A stretch of 64,000 nt of DNA from Symbiodinium natans (GCA_905221605.1 CAJNDS010002753.1:51001-115000); one strand, 5' to 3'; positions 47,055 to 56,371 are shown, counted from the stretch's first letter. The notes: generated by a model from the letters alone, not told the origin. Made by a program: numbers and translations.

Positions 47055-47437
47055 GTTGACTTTAGGAGCCTACCGGTGTACAGAAACATACTTGGGAAAA
47101 TGCACATATGGGTTTAGGGTTTATACAGGCATGGAGAAAAATCAGCAGATGGACACATGTGTAAGTAGAAATATGTGTATATATATATATACTACATTTT
47201 TTTGACACGCCTCCCCCTTGACCAACCAGCCTGTCTTCTCTATCGCTCATACCGTTTCACACCCTTCTCAATGAATCGGATTCTGCTGTTCTGCATCCAT
47301 CTTTCTTAGATCGCGGGGTACTTGGTTGATTTCACTGCGCCGCTGACAGTATGACCTGGCGACACCGACACGCCGCCAAAACAATAAGATAAAACCCCCG
47401 AAAACAACTCTGTCGGAGAAAAGAGGGTGATTCTAAC

Positions 47438-47550
47438 ATGACTAGGATGCCTAGTAGAACCTTGTTCCCTTTTTTGGGGGGTTTAGGTTCCCTTATAAAC
47501 CCCTTTAAAAAAGGGCACCTGTTTTAAGCCTAGGCTACTGGGCAGCCTAG
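47438..47550. mobile_element. Hairpin element, family P
   Basis: GACTAGGATGCCTAGTAGAA to CCTAGGCTACTGGGCAGCCTAG; AGGTTCCCTTATAAACCCCT inside. Complete. Confidence 0.85.
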
Positions 47551-47865
47551 ATGAAAACAACCATGTTTTTGTTTGGCTTTGCTCGATAGAACGATACTTT
47601 TCTCGCCACGACCATGTTGTACTAAACCCTAAACCCTAAACCCCAAAACCGTAAGGGTCATCCCGTCTCTTTCAACCGGCTTCGCACCAAAACCATCTTT
47701 TCCTGTACAAGATGTCATTTTCCTTTGCGGTGCTTGACTGTAGCTTCAGATCCTCAGCCTTTTTGGGTTTCTTGTGTTTCTGAATACGGCAGCCGAAAGT
47801 GTAGTTTATAGCGACCCTTCTGAGTGCAGCCATGCTTCGACCAAAGCCATCTTGTTTCGAGGAAA

Positions 47866-47991
47866 AGACTAGGATGCCCAGTAGTGCCCTTATTCCCTTT
47901 TTTTGGGGGGGTGGTTTAGGTTCTCTGATAAACCCCTTTAAGCAAAAAAGGGCACCCTTTTTGATCCCAGGTTACTGGGCAGCCCAGAAGA
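47866..47991. mobile_element. Hairpin element, family P
   Basis: GACTAGGATGCCCAGTAGTG to CAGGTTACTGGGCAGCCCAG; GGCACCCTTTTTGATCC inside. The open frame 47832-48224 runs through it and is probably spurious. Confidence 0.83.
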
Positions 47992-48307
47992 TGGTATTTC
48001 TGGCCCCCAGGTTTGGCAGGGCTTCTGAAGTTTCTGAGCCTAAAAAAATGAACAAGCCACGCTCCCCATCAGCCCCTAGATCCGGAACAGGCTACGCCCC
48101 CAAGTGGCAATGGAGAGGGCCAGTCACTTCGAATTTCGAATTTCGAATGGAAGTGGAGATTATGGGGTTTAGGGTTGAGAGTGATCTTATTGGCAATTAT
48201 TTGGGCCAAATCTACGTAGTGTAGAAACTCCGAAAATCAAGCCGGCACCTACAGATTCCCAGTCCCGAACTTCACAGTAGGCCCCGAACATCTTAAGCAA
48301 CCCGAAG

Positions 48308-48485
48308 CCTCAAACCCTGAACCCTGAACCCTAAACTCTAAACCCGAAACCCTAAACCCTAAACCCTAAACCCTAAACCCTAAACCTTAAACCCTAAACC
48401 CTAAACCCTACCCTAACCCTAAACCCTAAACCCTAAATCCTAAATCCTAAACCCAAGCCCTAAGCCCTGAACCCTAAACCCTAAG
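48308..48485 (+). repeat. C-strand telomeric array ending in acceptor
   Basis: CCCTAAA with CCCTGAA, CCCTAA and CCCAAG variants. The last unit, CCCTAAG, gives the AG immediately before the GT2-like VVVVDD exon. Confidence 0.95.
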
Positions 48486-48577
48486 GTGGTCGTCGTGGAC
48501 GACAGCCCCCAAGCGAGCGAGCTTACCACTGCCGGCAACGTGCCTGTGAGGCCAGGCGGTACACTTCGAATGAGAAG
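48486..48577 (+). CDS. GT2-like glycosyltransferase, VVVVDDS exon
   Basis: Acceptor AACCCTAAG, donor ATGAGAAG|GTTTAT. It reads VVVVDDSPQASELTTAGNVP then VRPGGTLRMR. VVVVDDS is the conserved strand plus aspartates that bind the nucleotide sugar in GT2 enzymes. It starts in phase 0 after MEAR and leaves AG, completed by the single G at 49346. Family C and G hairpins begin at the donor. Confidence 0.87.
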
Positions 48578-48677
48578 GTTTATACCCAAAGGCTCCTATG
48601 TAGTACCTTTTTGGTGTAGCATACTAGAATCCCCTATAGCCAACCCAAAAAGGAACTACATTGGAGCCTTCAGGTAG
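48578..48677. mobile_element. Hairpin element, family C, beginning at a splice donor
   Basis: GTTTATACCCAAAGGCTCCT opens and GGAGCCTTCAGGTAGTATAG closes; CAACCCAAAAAGGAACTACA inside. GT at its first base and AG at its end. Confidence 0.87.
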
Positions 48678-48681
48678 TATA

Positions 48682-48800
48682 GCTGGGTAGCCCAGTGGTA
48701 CCCTTTTCCCTTTTTTTTTGGTTCAAGGTTCCTCTAGAAAGTAATCAGCCCAAAAAAGGGTGTGCTTATTATTATAATATGGTTACTGGGCTACTAAGAT
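48682..48800. mobile_element. Hairpin element, family G
   Basis: GGGTAGCCCAGTGGTACCCT to TATGGTTACTGGGCTACTAAG, GCCCAAAAAAGGGTGTGC inside. Five bases after the family C hairpin. Confidence 0.88.
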
Positions 48801-48805
48801 AGGGT

Positions 48806-48873
48806 ATAGGGTTCAGGGTTTAGGGTTCAGGGTTTAGGGTTTCGGGTTTGGGGTTTAGGGTTTAGGGTTTAGG
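48806..48873 (+). repeat. G-strand telomeric array
   Basis: Between two family G hairpins in the GT2-like intron. Confidence 0.93.
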
Positions 48874-48887
48874 GGTACTTGGTAGCC

Positions 48888-48992
48888 CAGTGGTGCCCGT
48901 TTGCCCTTTTTATGTGGTTCCAGGTTCCCTCGTAAAGCAACCAGCCCCCGAAAGGGTGTCCTTACCATGGCATGGTTACTGGGCTGCCAGGG
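48888..48992. mobile_element. Hairpin element, family G
   Basis: TTGGTAGCCCAGTGGTGCCC to CATGGTTACTGGGCTGCCAG. Second G copy in the same intron, about 80 per cent like its neighbour by eye. Confidence 0.85.
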
Positions 48993-49049
48993 TTACCGGT
49001 TTAGGGTTTAGGGTTTAGGGTTTAGGGTTTAGGGTTTAGGGTTTAGGGT

Positions 49050-49146
49050 TACCCCAAGGCTCCAATGTACTTCCTTTTTTGGTTAGTTGTAGGGGATTCT
49101 AGTATACTACCCCAAAAAGGTACTACATAGGAGCCTTTGGGTAAGC
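49050..49146. mobile_element. Hairpin element, family C
   Basis: ACCCCAAGGCTCCAATGTAC to ACATAGGAGCCTTTGGGTAA; GGGGATTCTAGTATACTACC in the loop. Opposite loop orientation to the copy at 48578. Confidence 0.87.
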
Positions 49147-49256
49147 TGTTTGTTGAAGGATTTTGGCACTGTTTTTGGGCTTCTGTCAGCTACCTCAGCG
49201 GAATGCACTCTTCCCTGCAGATGACCCCATGGGTCCGAAATTCCTGAAGCCTAAAG

Positions 49257-49330
49257 TTTAGGGCCTAGGGTTTGGGGTTTAGGGTTTAGGGTCTAGGGTT
49301 TAGGGTAGTTAAACCCTAAACCCTAAAGGA
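49257..49330. repeat. G-strand then C-strand telomeric units
   Basis: G-strand units to 49306 followed directly by GTTAAACCCTAAACCC, an inverted junction just before the exon at 49346. Confidence 0.9.
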
Positions 49331-49345
49331 AGCCCAACTCTGCAG

Positions 49346-49411
49346 GTACTTCCACCTCACGAAGCGGCACACCATCGGCGAGAAGCGGAACATGGCCGTT
49401 TCAGCTGCAAG
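49346..49411 (+). CDS. GT2-like glycosyltransferase, IGEKRN exon
   Basis: CCAACTCTGCAG before. It reads YFHLTKRHTIGEKRNMAVSA. IGEKRNxA is the segment that in GT2 enzymes precedes the catalytic-site DxD. The first G completes AGG from the previous exon. The 3' end is uncertain: GC (49411) and GT (49419) donors leave the wrong phase for 49811, so a small exon, a non-canonical donor or a frame shift must be invoked. Confidence 0.83.
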
Positions 49412-49504
49412 CCAGCCTGGTTCTTGATGCAACTCCCGTGGTGTAGGGTTTAGGGTTTAGGGAGTTTAGGGTTTGGGGTTTAGGGTTTAGGGTTTGGGGC
49501 GGTT

Positions 49505-49638
49505 CATGGTACTTATTAACCAAGTATAACTGTACTTTTCACTGTACTTTTCACCATATTAGGGCACTTAAGGGGCTTATGAGTGGGTTACAAGTACAGT
49601 TATAGCTGGTTAAATAAGTACCATGAACCTTCAAGTAA
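49505..49638. mobile_element. Hairpin element, family T
   Basis: GGTTCATGGTACTTATTAAC to AAGTACCATGAACCTTCAAG; GCACTTAAGGGGCTTATGAG inside. Confidence 0.85.
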
Positions 49639-49639
49639 G

Positions 49640-49743
49640 GGTCCAGGTACCCAAACAGGGTATACTCGGGCTTCAAAGTACTTCCTGTACCCATGACTTT
49701 TGGGGGCCCAAGTATATACTCAAAAAGGTACATGGAGCCATAG
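49640..49743. mobile_element. Hairpin element, family W
   Basis: GGGTCCAGGTACCCAAACAG to AAAAAGGTACATGGAGCC; GGGCCCAAGTATATACTC inner arm. Directly follows the T hairpin. Confidence 0.8.
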
Positions 49744-49810
49744 GGTTAGAGCAGTCAGATGTGCTCAGCGCATAGATACCCAGCCGCCATCATCGCTGTG
49801 GCCCTCCCAG

Positions 49811-49867
49811 GTCTGACGCGGACGTCATCTGCATCTGGGACGATGATGACATCTTCACAGTTGACAG
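49811..49867 (+). CDS. GT2-like glycosyltransferase, DDDD catalytic motif exon
   Basis: GGCCCTCCCAG before, GTTGACAG|GC after. It reads SDADVICIWDDDDIFTVD. The DxIxxWDDDD block is the metal- and nucleotide-binding DxD motif of GT2 enzymes, at the expected place after IGEKRN. It ends with AG, in phase with the one-base start at 51138. A G-strand fragment follows. Confidence 0.86.
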
Positions 49868-50194
49868 GCATTTAGGGTTAAGGGTTTTAGGGTTTTAGGG
49901 CTGTAGGATTTAGGGTTACGGCCGACGCATGCAGTTTGCCAGCTAGGCGTAAAGATTTGCTTGACGGTCTGCCACAGGCTGAGGGTTTAGGGTTTGTAGG
50001 CGTGGGATGTTCCCCCCTAGATTTTCTAATAGGGGGTACTATAATTCCTTTTATACGCGGATGGCATGGCTTCCGTGTAGCTTAGGGCTTCATCGTGCAA
50101 AGTCCAGGAGCCAGCTTGCTTCCTGACCGCGCAGCAAAACCCTAACTCCCAGAGGTGCTGCGCGGCGTGTTGAGTGCGCAACGGGGTATTCAAG

Positions 50195-50265
50195 GGAGCC
50201 CAATACCTCTTAGTTAAGGAATATACTTTAGATCATTTTTTCAGGATCCCTGTATAATTTAAGGG
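50195..50265. mobile_element. Hairpin element, family S (5' half)
   Basis: GGAGCCCAATACCTCTTAGT through AGGATCCCTGTATAATTTAA, then cut by a GGGTTTAGGG-like sequence. Confidence 0.75.
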
Positions 50266-50349
50266 TGGGTTTAGGGATGTTTAGGGTGTCAGGCTTGGGG
50301 GGTCCAGTAAACCCTCCCGGCGGATCCCAGCAAGTCCTGGACTTTTTGA

Positions 50350-50436
50350 GAGCACCTACCCAAAGGCTCCTATGTATGCAGTACCTTTCTGGGGCAGCAT
50401 ACTAGAATCCCCTTTAGGAACTACACTGGAGCGTTT
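50350..50436. mobile_element. Hairpin element, family C
   Basis: ACCCAAAGGCTCCTATGTAT to ACACTGGAGCGTTTAAGCAG; loop shortened. Confidence 0.78.
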
Positions 50437-50478
50437 AAGCAGACCCCAAAAGAACTCCTAAACTCTCAACCGCAAACC

Positions 50479-50647
50479 CTACCCCCCCGCCCCCTTCCCC
50501 CCCCCCCATCCCCCCCACCCCCCTTTTCCCCGCCTCCCCCCTCCCCACCCCCTCCCCCCCCCCTCCCCTCCCCCCCCCCTCCCCTCCCCCCCCCCTCCCC
50601 CTCCCCCCCCCCCTCCCCCCCCTCCCTCCCACCCCCCTCCCCCCCTG
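50479..50647 (+). repeat. C-rich CCCCTCC minisatellite
   Basis: About 170 bp of C runs broken by single T or A. G-rich frames on the - strand are artefacts. Confidence 0.93.
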
Positions 50648-50885
50648 CACCAAAAAAGGAGAAGGCTCAAGGTACAGTTCACCCAAAAAAGGTGAGTAGC
50701 GTCAGTCCTGAAGGTAGACCCCTCCCCGGCGCCCCAACTAATTAACGGCATATCCTACATCTCGAGGGTTATCTGTACAATATATGTACAGATGTCTAGG
50801 ACTTACTGTGTGACATGTACGTACACAGTTCGAGCGTTGGACGAATTCTCCTTCAGAATCCAGAGATTCTTTCTTGAGTTAACCT

Positions 50886-50991
50886 AAGGGTCCATATACC
50901 TTATCATTATGTAGTTGGGCCCCAAAATCCTTGTTTAGGAGGAAATTTACGGCCCAAGTATACCCTATTATTAAGGCACATGGACCCTTAC
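50886..50991. mobile_element. Hairpin element, family W
   Basis: AAGGGTCCATATACCTTATC to AAGGCACATGGACCCTTA; GTTGGGCCCC / GGCCCAAGTATACC inside. Confidence 0.82.
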
Positions 50992-50992
50992 T

Positions 50993-51106
50993 CGGAGGTT
51001 CATGGTACTTTCACACAAATGATAACTCTATTTCTAAGCGGCCTAAGTCCCCTGTAAGTAGACGCGTAAATTGTGGTAATAGGTACCCATGAACCTCCAA
51101 GCAGGG
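50993..51106. mobile_element. Hairpin element, family T
   Basis: ACTCGGAGGTTCATGGTACT to ACCCATGAACCTCCAAGCAG, directly following the W hairpin. Confidence 0.83.
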
Positions 51107-51137
51107 TTCGTCTTTGCTCATGCTGGCGGTGTTCCAG

Positions 51138-51171
51138 ATCCGGCGCCCGAGTTCGCTTCGCACCAGCCAAG
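51138..51171 (+). CDS. GT2-like gene, short exon
   Basis: GGTGTTCCAG before, AGCCAAG|GTGTAA after; reads SGARVRFAPAK. The single A completes AG from 49867 and it ends in phase 0, matching 51523. Supported mainly by phase. Confidence 0.52.
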
Positions 51172-51407
51172 GTGTAAACTGATAGGTCTGAATGAAGAGT
51201 CTGCGAGCGTAGCTACAAACCCTAAACCCTAAACCCTGAACCCTAAACCCTAAACCCTAAACCCTAAGCTGGTGCTGGCTACTGGGCTGCTAAGGCCCGT
51301 CCAGCAACTCCCAAAATCCGAAGGTCTCGTTTCTTAGGCAGCGTTTTCAGAAACGGTGTTTTCTCACTCCGTGTTTTCCGAAGCAGTGCTCGCGTGGTGG
51401 GGTTTGG

Positions 51408-51505
51408 TTAGGGTTTAGGGTTTAGGGTTTAGGGTTTAGGGTTTAGGGTTTAGGGTTCAGGGTTCAGGGTTCAGGGTTTAGGGTTTAGGGTTTAGGGTTT
51501 AGGGG
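51408..51505 (+). repeat. G-strand telomeric array
   Basis: TTTAGGG with a block of TTCAGGG units. Confidence 0.95.
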
Positions 51506-51522
51506 CGTCCTGAACCTGCTAG

Positions 51523-51580
51523 GCTGAGACAGCAAGTCTCGCGGATGTTCGCCCGGAATGCTTCTTGCTCCAGCATCCAG
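51523..51580 (+). CDS. GT2-like gene, exon
   Basis: ACCTGCTAG before, CATCCAG|GC after (GC donor); reads AETASLADVRPECFLLQHP. It leaves one G, completed by the two-base start at 52389. Confidence 0.66.
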
Positions 51581-51747
51581 GCGCCACCTAGGGTTTCCTT
51601 CAGGGTTTAGGGTTTAGGGCTTAGGGTTTAGGGTTTGGGGTTCAGGTTTCGGGTTTTGCCTTTTGGGGTTATCATTTTCAAGCTGGCCCTCATCTTGGGA
51701 ACAGTCCGTGTTGTATCAGAACCGAAATGAGGTTGATCTAACTTCCT

Positions 51748-51825
51748 AGCGGGTTAGGGTTTAGGGTTTAGGGTTTAGGGTTTAGGATTTAGGGTTTAGG
51801 GTTTAGGGTTTAGGGTTTAGGGTTT
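51748..51825 (+). repeat. G-strand telomeric array
   Basis: About eleven units. Confidence 0.95.
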
Positions 51826-52388
51826 GTCCATCCCAACTACCATGGCGCCTTAGGGGGTTGGTGACCTACACCAAGTCGAGTTGTTGTTATGTTATCCTGG
51901 AACATGAAATTCCCACCCACCCACCACCCTCCCCGGCCCTCACTCCGCCCCCCCCCCCCCAAAAAAAAAAAAAATGAATAAATTAATAAATTAATAAAAA
52001 AATATCTAAATATATGGGGTGACTGCAATGTTGGTCGGCGTGATCGACCTGCCAGGTTGCCTTTGTGGCCGTGCTGCCGCAGAAGGGACGACCAGGCTGT
52101 CTTCGACCTCCCCCCCTCCCTCCCCCCAAGCCTCAAATCCATAAATCTTAAACCCTAAGCCCTGAACCCTAAACTCTAAACCCTCAACCCTAAACCCTAA
52201 AGCCTACCTGCTCTTGGATTTCCGGCCTTCGTTTGTTACTTGGCTCCCCCAAGTTTTTTTTGCAAAAGCCCTCAAGGCCCAAACCCTAAACCCTAAACCC
52301 TAAAACCCTAAACCCTAAACCCTAAACCCTAAAACCCTAAACCCTAAACCCTAAAGCCCAGTCTAGACCCCAACGCCTCGCAGCCCAG

Positions 52389-52449
52389 GAGTGCTGCAAC
52401 GTTGCAAGGGCATGCCTTTGCCTTTCGAGAACAGCCCTTGGGAAGCAAG
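52389..52449 (+). CDS. GT2-like gene, exon
   Basis: CGCAGCCCAG before, GAAGCAAG|GATGG after (GA donor or later). It reads VLQRCKGMPLPFENSPWEA. Strongly protein-like; in phase with 51523-51580. C-strand array (52275-52358) before it and a short G-strand block after. Confidence 0.73.
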
Positions 52450-52564
52450 GATGGAGGGTTTTGGGTTTAGGGTTTAGGGTCAGTGCTATGTCTGAAGCTC
52501 CCAGCTGAACTAAGCCTTAAACCCTAAGCCCTGAACCCTGAACCCTAACCCTAAACCCTGAAAC

Positions 52565-52624
52565 CTAAACCCTTTGTAATGCAAGGTATATTCCTTGATT
52601 AAGGGGTATTGGGCTCTCTGGGTC
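52565..52624. mobile_element. Hairpin element, family S (3' half)
   Basis: TGCAAGGTATATTCCTTGAT to AGGGGTATTGGGCTCTCTGG. A T-family 3' arm (ACATGAACCTCCAAG) follows at 52681. Confidence 0.82.
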
Positions 52625-52700
52625 TAGCCAGTTAGCAGCTACCGGGTACCGATGCATGTCAAAGTCCAGTTCTAGCTGCACATGAACCTCCAAGTACAAG

Positions 52701-52769
52701 AAGCGGACGCTTTCCGCGTGCGGGCGCAGTCGACCAAGAACACCTTCCTCAGATCTAAACACCCAACAG
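52701..52769 (+). CDS. Exon candidate after T-family arm
   Basis: CAAGTACAAG before, CCAACAG|GC after. The best frame reads EADAFRVRAQSTKNTFLRSK. A second frame (SGRFPRAGAVDQEHLPQ) is the one in phase with 52449, so the assignment is open. Confidence 0.55.
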
Positions 52770-52794
52770 GCGTTGAGCCTAAACTCTAGGCCCG

Positions 52795-52885
52795 AAGCCC
52801 TAAACCCTAAACCCTAAACCCTAAACCCTAAACCCTAAACCCTAAACCCTAAACCCTAAACCCTAAACCCTAAACCTTAAACCCA
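52795..52885 (+). repeat. C-strand telomeric array
   Basis: About twelve units. Confidence 0.95.
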
Positions 52886-53129
52886 AACCTTCAAGCCACA
52901 AGGGTATCCGGAGGCAACCACCTGCATTGAGGTGCAGTTTGGGAGTTGGGGTTTAGTGCTTAGGGCTTAGGATTGTGCAGTTTGTTCGGATTTGTTGGGA
53001 AAAGGTTAAGGCTTGAAGGAACCCTAAACCCTAAACCCTAAATCCCTGGTTTGGGCTGTTCTGTACCCTCCTCAGCTCGTCCTAAACCCTAAGCCCTAAA
53101 CTAGCCCTAAACTCCTAACCCCGAACTTG

Positions 53130-53224
53130 GGATGTCCCCCCTTATACTAGCAGTCCTTAATAGTGATTATCATAGGGGGGGTACTAGAATCCCCAATAAG
53201 GACAGTTAGTATGAGGGAGAACAT
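53130..53224. mobile_element. Hairpin element, family V
   Basis: GATGTCCCCCCTTATACTAG to TAGTATGAGGGAGAACATC; CAGTCCTTAATAGTGATT inside. Confidence 0.85.
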
Positions 53225-53352
53225 CACAACCCTAAACCCTAAGCCCTCAACCCTGACCCTAAACCCTAGACCTAGACCCTAAACCCTAAACCCTAAACCC
53301 TATAAGCCCAAAACCCTCTTTGCACTTGCAGCTCAGGCTTTTGCTTCCGCAG

Positions 53353-53410
53353 GAGCTGGCTCGAGGAGCGGCCTCCGTTTACGAACTCCAGCTCCTCGGG
53401 GCTGAAAAGG
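53353..53410 (+). CDS. Exon candidate
   Basis: TTGCTTCCGCAG before, GAAAAGG|GTTTTAGG after. Two frames: ELARGAASVYELQLLGAEK and SWLEERPPFTNSSSSGLK. C-strand before, G-strand after (53405-53620). Confidence 0.58.
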
Positions 53411-53620
53411 GTTTTAGGCTTTGGGTTTTAGGTTTCGGGTTTTAGGGTTTGGGTTTTAGGGTTTAAGGTTTATAAGGTTTAGGGTTTAGGGTCTAGGGTT
53501 TAGGGTTTAGGGTTTTAGGGTTTTGGGGTTTAGGTTTTCGGGTTTAGGTTTTTCGGGTTTAGGGTTTAGGGCTTGGGTTTTAAGTTTTAAGGCATAGGAT
53601 TGAGGTTCAGGAGTTTAGGG
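53405..53620 (+). repeat. Degenerate G-strand telomeric tract
   Basis: TTTTAGGG, TTTCGGG and TTTAAGG variants over about 200 bp. Confidence 0.9.
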
Positions 53621-53779
53621 TCGACAAGGCAAATATGCCTGTAAACTGTAAGTACTTCGAGGTCAGTTGAGGCTTATTTTTCGGGCTCAGGGTTCCTCAG
53701 CCCTGTGAGCATCTTTGTTTACTTGAGAGTCAAGATTCGGCGGGCAGCCCAAACAAAACATCCACTTATTTTAAGGGTG

Positions 53780-53905
53780 CCGTAGTACATGCATCCAGTT
53801 CTAACTGTACTTATAACCCACTTATAAGCCCCTGAATATGGTTACAAGTACAGTTAGAAGTAGAGTAATAATTGGTTAGTCAGTACCATGAACCTCCAAG
53901 TATAG
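53780..53905. mobile_element. Hairpin element, family T
   Basis: GTACATGCATCCAGTTCTAA to CAGTACCATGAACCTCCAAG; ACTTATAACCCACTTATAAG and GGTTACAAGTACAGTTAG inside. Confidence 0.78.
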
Positions 53906-54124
53906 GACCTCAGGACCTCAAAGGGACCCTAATCTAGAGAGCTCTCATCCTAAACCCCAAACCCCAGCCCTAAACGTTAAACCCCAAACCCCTCTCGTCT
54001 AGGGCTTCGTAGCAGTCTCGGGTCGGGCCATGTCGCCGATCGTTGGCGCTTAGATTGGGCTCGGTATTGTAGAGCTTCGGGTTTGGGGCTTAAGGTTTAG
54101 GGCTTAGGGCTTACGGCGTAGGGC

Positions 54125-54192
54125 GTTCATGAAGACGACCAGGCAGAACTCGAGACCTTACCCAACGTAGCCCTGCACCTAGTAGACTAGAG
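54125..54192 (+). CDS. Weak terminal exon candidate
   Basis: Reads HEDDQAELETLPNVALHLVD then TAG. No good acceptor; follows CTTAGGG-type units. Confidence 0.33.
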
Positions 54193-54295
54193 CCACTGGG
54201 CCAATGTTGCACAACTTCCCTTCTACAGGGCAAGAGGAGAATCTAGGCATCGAATCTACCTCCCAAGCACGAAAATTCCCTACAAAAACGGCCAA

Positions 54296-54392
54296 GCCCT
54301 AAACCCTAAACCCTAAACCCTAAACCCTAAACCCTAAACCCTAAACCCCAAACCCTAAACCCTAAACCCTAAACCCTAAACCCTAAACCCTA
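54296..54392 (+). repeat. C-strand telomeric array
   Basis: About thirteen units, before the exon candidate at about 54415-54490. Confidence 0.95.
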
Positions 54393-54414
54393 CAGTTCTT
54401 ACTGCACTCAGTTC

Positions 54415-54490
54415 GGCCTGCCAAGGCCTTGGTGAGGGCAACGCCCTTTTTGAAGGCCTCAGCGACTGGTACTCCGAGGCAGCTTGAGGT
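54415..54490 (+). CDS. Exon candidate
   Basis: CTGCACTCAG before. Two frames: VRPAKALVRATPFLKASATG and LGEGNALFEGLSDWYSEAA (the latter ends in TGA). C-strand before, CTTAGGG array after. Confidence 0.42.
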
Positions 54491-54504
54491 TTGTGACGGA
54501 GGGA

Positions 54505-54592
54505 TAAGGTTTAGGGCTTAGGGCTTAGGGCTTAGGGCTTAGGGCGTAGGGCTTAGGGCTTAGGGCTTAGGGCTTAGGGTTCAGGGTTTGCT
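54505..54592 (+). repeat. (CTTAGGG)n variant array
   Basis: About ten GGGCTTA units, a locally expanded variant. Confidence 0.95.
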
Positions 54593-54617
54593 GTAGTGTG
54601 GCGTACAAGCTGTAAAT

Positions 54618-55064
54618 GTGACGTTTTTCAGTAGAGCCTTGAGGGCATCGAGCAATGAATGCAAAGGGCGGCCATGGCCCCAAAAACTTCTTCCGTTCCC
54701 GGGCGTCTCGTGTCAGGGGGTGTCCCAGACAGGGGGCAGGCCCTCCCAGAACTGGGTCCCAGCCAGCAGATGTGCAGGTTTGAGCACCCACCCCGCCTGG
54801 ACCGGCTTGAGGTTTCCTGGTCCCTGGACATGCTGCGGTGAGGGGTCCGGGTCCTCCTGGCCTGGCGGCCTTGGGTTTCCCCCTTCCTAAAATGGCCAGT
54901 GCACGGAGAGTTTGTTCAGGGCATTTACTTTATTATGGCTGCTCCGGTGCCGGGCCCGTCGTGGGTGCTACCGACCTCCGAGCTGCAGGAGGCGGGCAAG
55001 AGACCTGGGTCCACTTTCGCCATTCGCCACAGAGGTCGGCTTAGGCGGCCTAGGTCCCTGAGTT
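54618..55064 (+). CDS. GC-rich coding-like block
   Basis: No telomeric repeats for about 450 bp. The best pieces are KTSSVPGRLVSGGVPDRGQA, EHPPRLDRLEVSWSLDML (to TGA 54839), then HGEFVQGIYFIMAAPVPGPS, WVLPTSELQEAGKRPGSTFA and IRHRGRLRRPRS up to the G-strand array at 55062. Probably two exons in two frames; boundaries are not resolved. Confidence 0.48.
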
Positions 55065-55173
55065 TAGGGTTTAGGGTTTAAGGTTTAGGGTTTAGGGTGG
55101 TGGGTTTAGGGTGGTGGGGAGGGGGGGGGGGGGTGAGGATTCTCTAAAGTATGGGGCCCTTTTCGGTGCTCTA

Positions 55174-55262
55174 TAGGTACATGTATCCATGTATGTATAT
55201 GTTTATATATGTATATATATACATATGTATATATATATACTTATGTTTGTTTATGTATGTTT
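55174..55262 (+). repeat. GTATATA microsatellite
   Basis: TA/TG-rich tract. Confidence 0.93.
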
Positions 55263-55606
55263 TTTTATTGACATGTTTATATACGGCTCGGGGTTATGAT
55301 GTTGAGGGGGTGGAAGGGGGAGGGGGTGAGAGGTTGTGTTGAAGGTTTAGGGTTTGGTGCTGAGGCTTCATGGCTTGTTATTGCCAGGTTGTTCCAGCCA
55401 TAAGACTTGGAGACCTGGGTAGGGGTTAGGGTAAGGGGTTTACTTTTTTTGGGTGGGAGGGGCGAAGTGCTTTTAACGCCAAATGGGCTCAGAATGAGTC
55501 CGACCAGCCCTGCCAGAGCATTTTCTTGTGGGGCGCCTGAGTTTGAGTCAAGCCTGCGGGAGCCGAGCGAAGAACAGAAAGGAAAGGAACTTAATGTGCA
55601 CAACCA

Positions 55607-55712
55607 TCCCCCACCCCCCCTCTTCCCCCCTCCTCCCCTCATCTTCCCTTCGCTCCTCCTCCCTTCGCTCCTCCTCCCTTCCCTCCTCCTCTCTTCCCTC
55701 CTCCCCCCTCCG
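55607..55712 (+). repeat. CCTCCTCCCTT minisatellite
   Basis: C/T-rich 15-bp-like units (CTTCGCTCCTCCTCC). Long frames on both strands here are artefacts. 55110-56030 otherwise shows no exon I can support. Confidence 0.88.
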
Positions 55713-56034
55713 CCAAAAAAAACTTTCGGTAAGTCGGTATATCCTGTCGTTTTTTCACGGTACAAGGGTCTCCTCCAAACCCCAAAACGCCCAACTAGAC
55801 TCTTTTTTTTCTCCTAAAGCCCCTTCAACCCTAAAACCTACCCCAAAACCCCTAAAAGCAACCCTTAAAAAACCCAAAGACCCCCAAACTCCAAACCCCC
55901 CCCCCCCCCACCAAAAAAAAACAAGAACAAAACAAAAACTCAGCCACCAACAAAAACAGACCCTAAACCCAAATCCTAAACCTAATTAAACTCTAAGCCC
56001 TGAATGGGTTAAAAGCCGAAGATCTCAACAAGAG

Positions 56035-56090
56035 GCGCAGCCCGTACCGGGAGAGGAACTTCCATTCCTGTACATTCGCACCGCCTCCAG
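56035..56090 (+). CDS. Exon with consensus donor
   Basis: CTCAACAAGAG before, GCCTCCAG|GTATGT after. It reads AQPVPGEELPFLYIRTAS. Strong donor and protein-like composition; degenerate G-strand units follow. Confidence 0.78.
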
Positions 56091-56371
56091 GTATGTTTTG
56101 GGAAATGCTCAATCCTTTTTGTTTGGGTTTGGGGTTTAGGGCTTCGGGCTTAGGGTTTCGGGCCTAGGGCTTCGGGCTTAGGGCTTAGGTTAAGGATGTA
56201 GGGTTGAGGGGTGAGGGTCGGTGCAAAATACGTTAAGTTTTCCCTACTGGGGTGTACGACGATCTTACATGGGAGTATTAACCCCGAAGCCCCAAACGCT
56301 TATTGCGGTTCCGACGATCTTCCTTGGGAACATTAAGCCCTAAACCCTGACCGTTTCAAGGGCCAGCCTAG

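Noticed and set aside
47832-48224. 130-codon + frame
   Set aside because: Its middle is a family P hairpin with several copies in the window; flanks have poor coding composition.
50435-50751. Glycine-rich - strand frames
   Set aside because: Artefact of the CCCCTCC tract.
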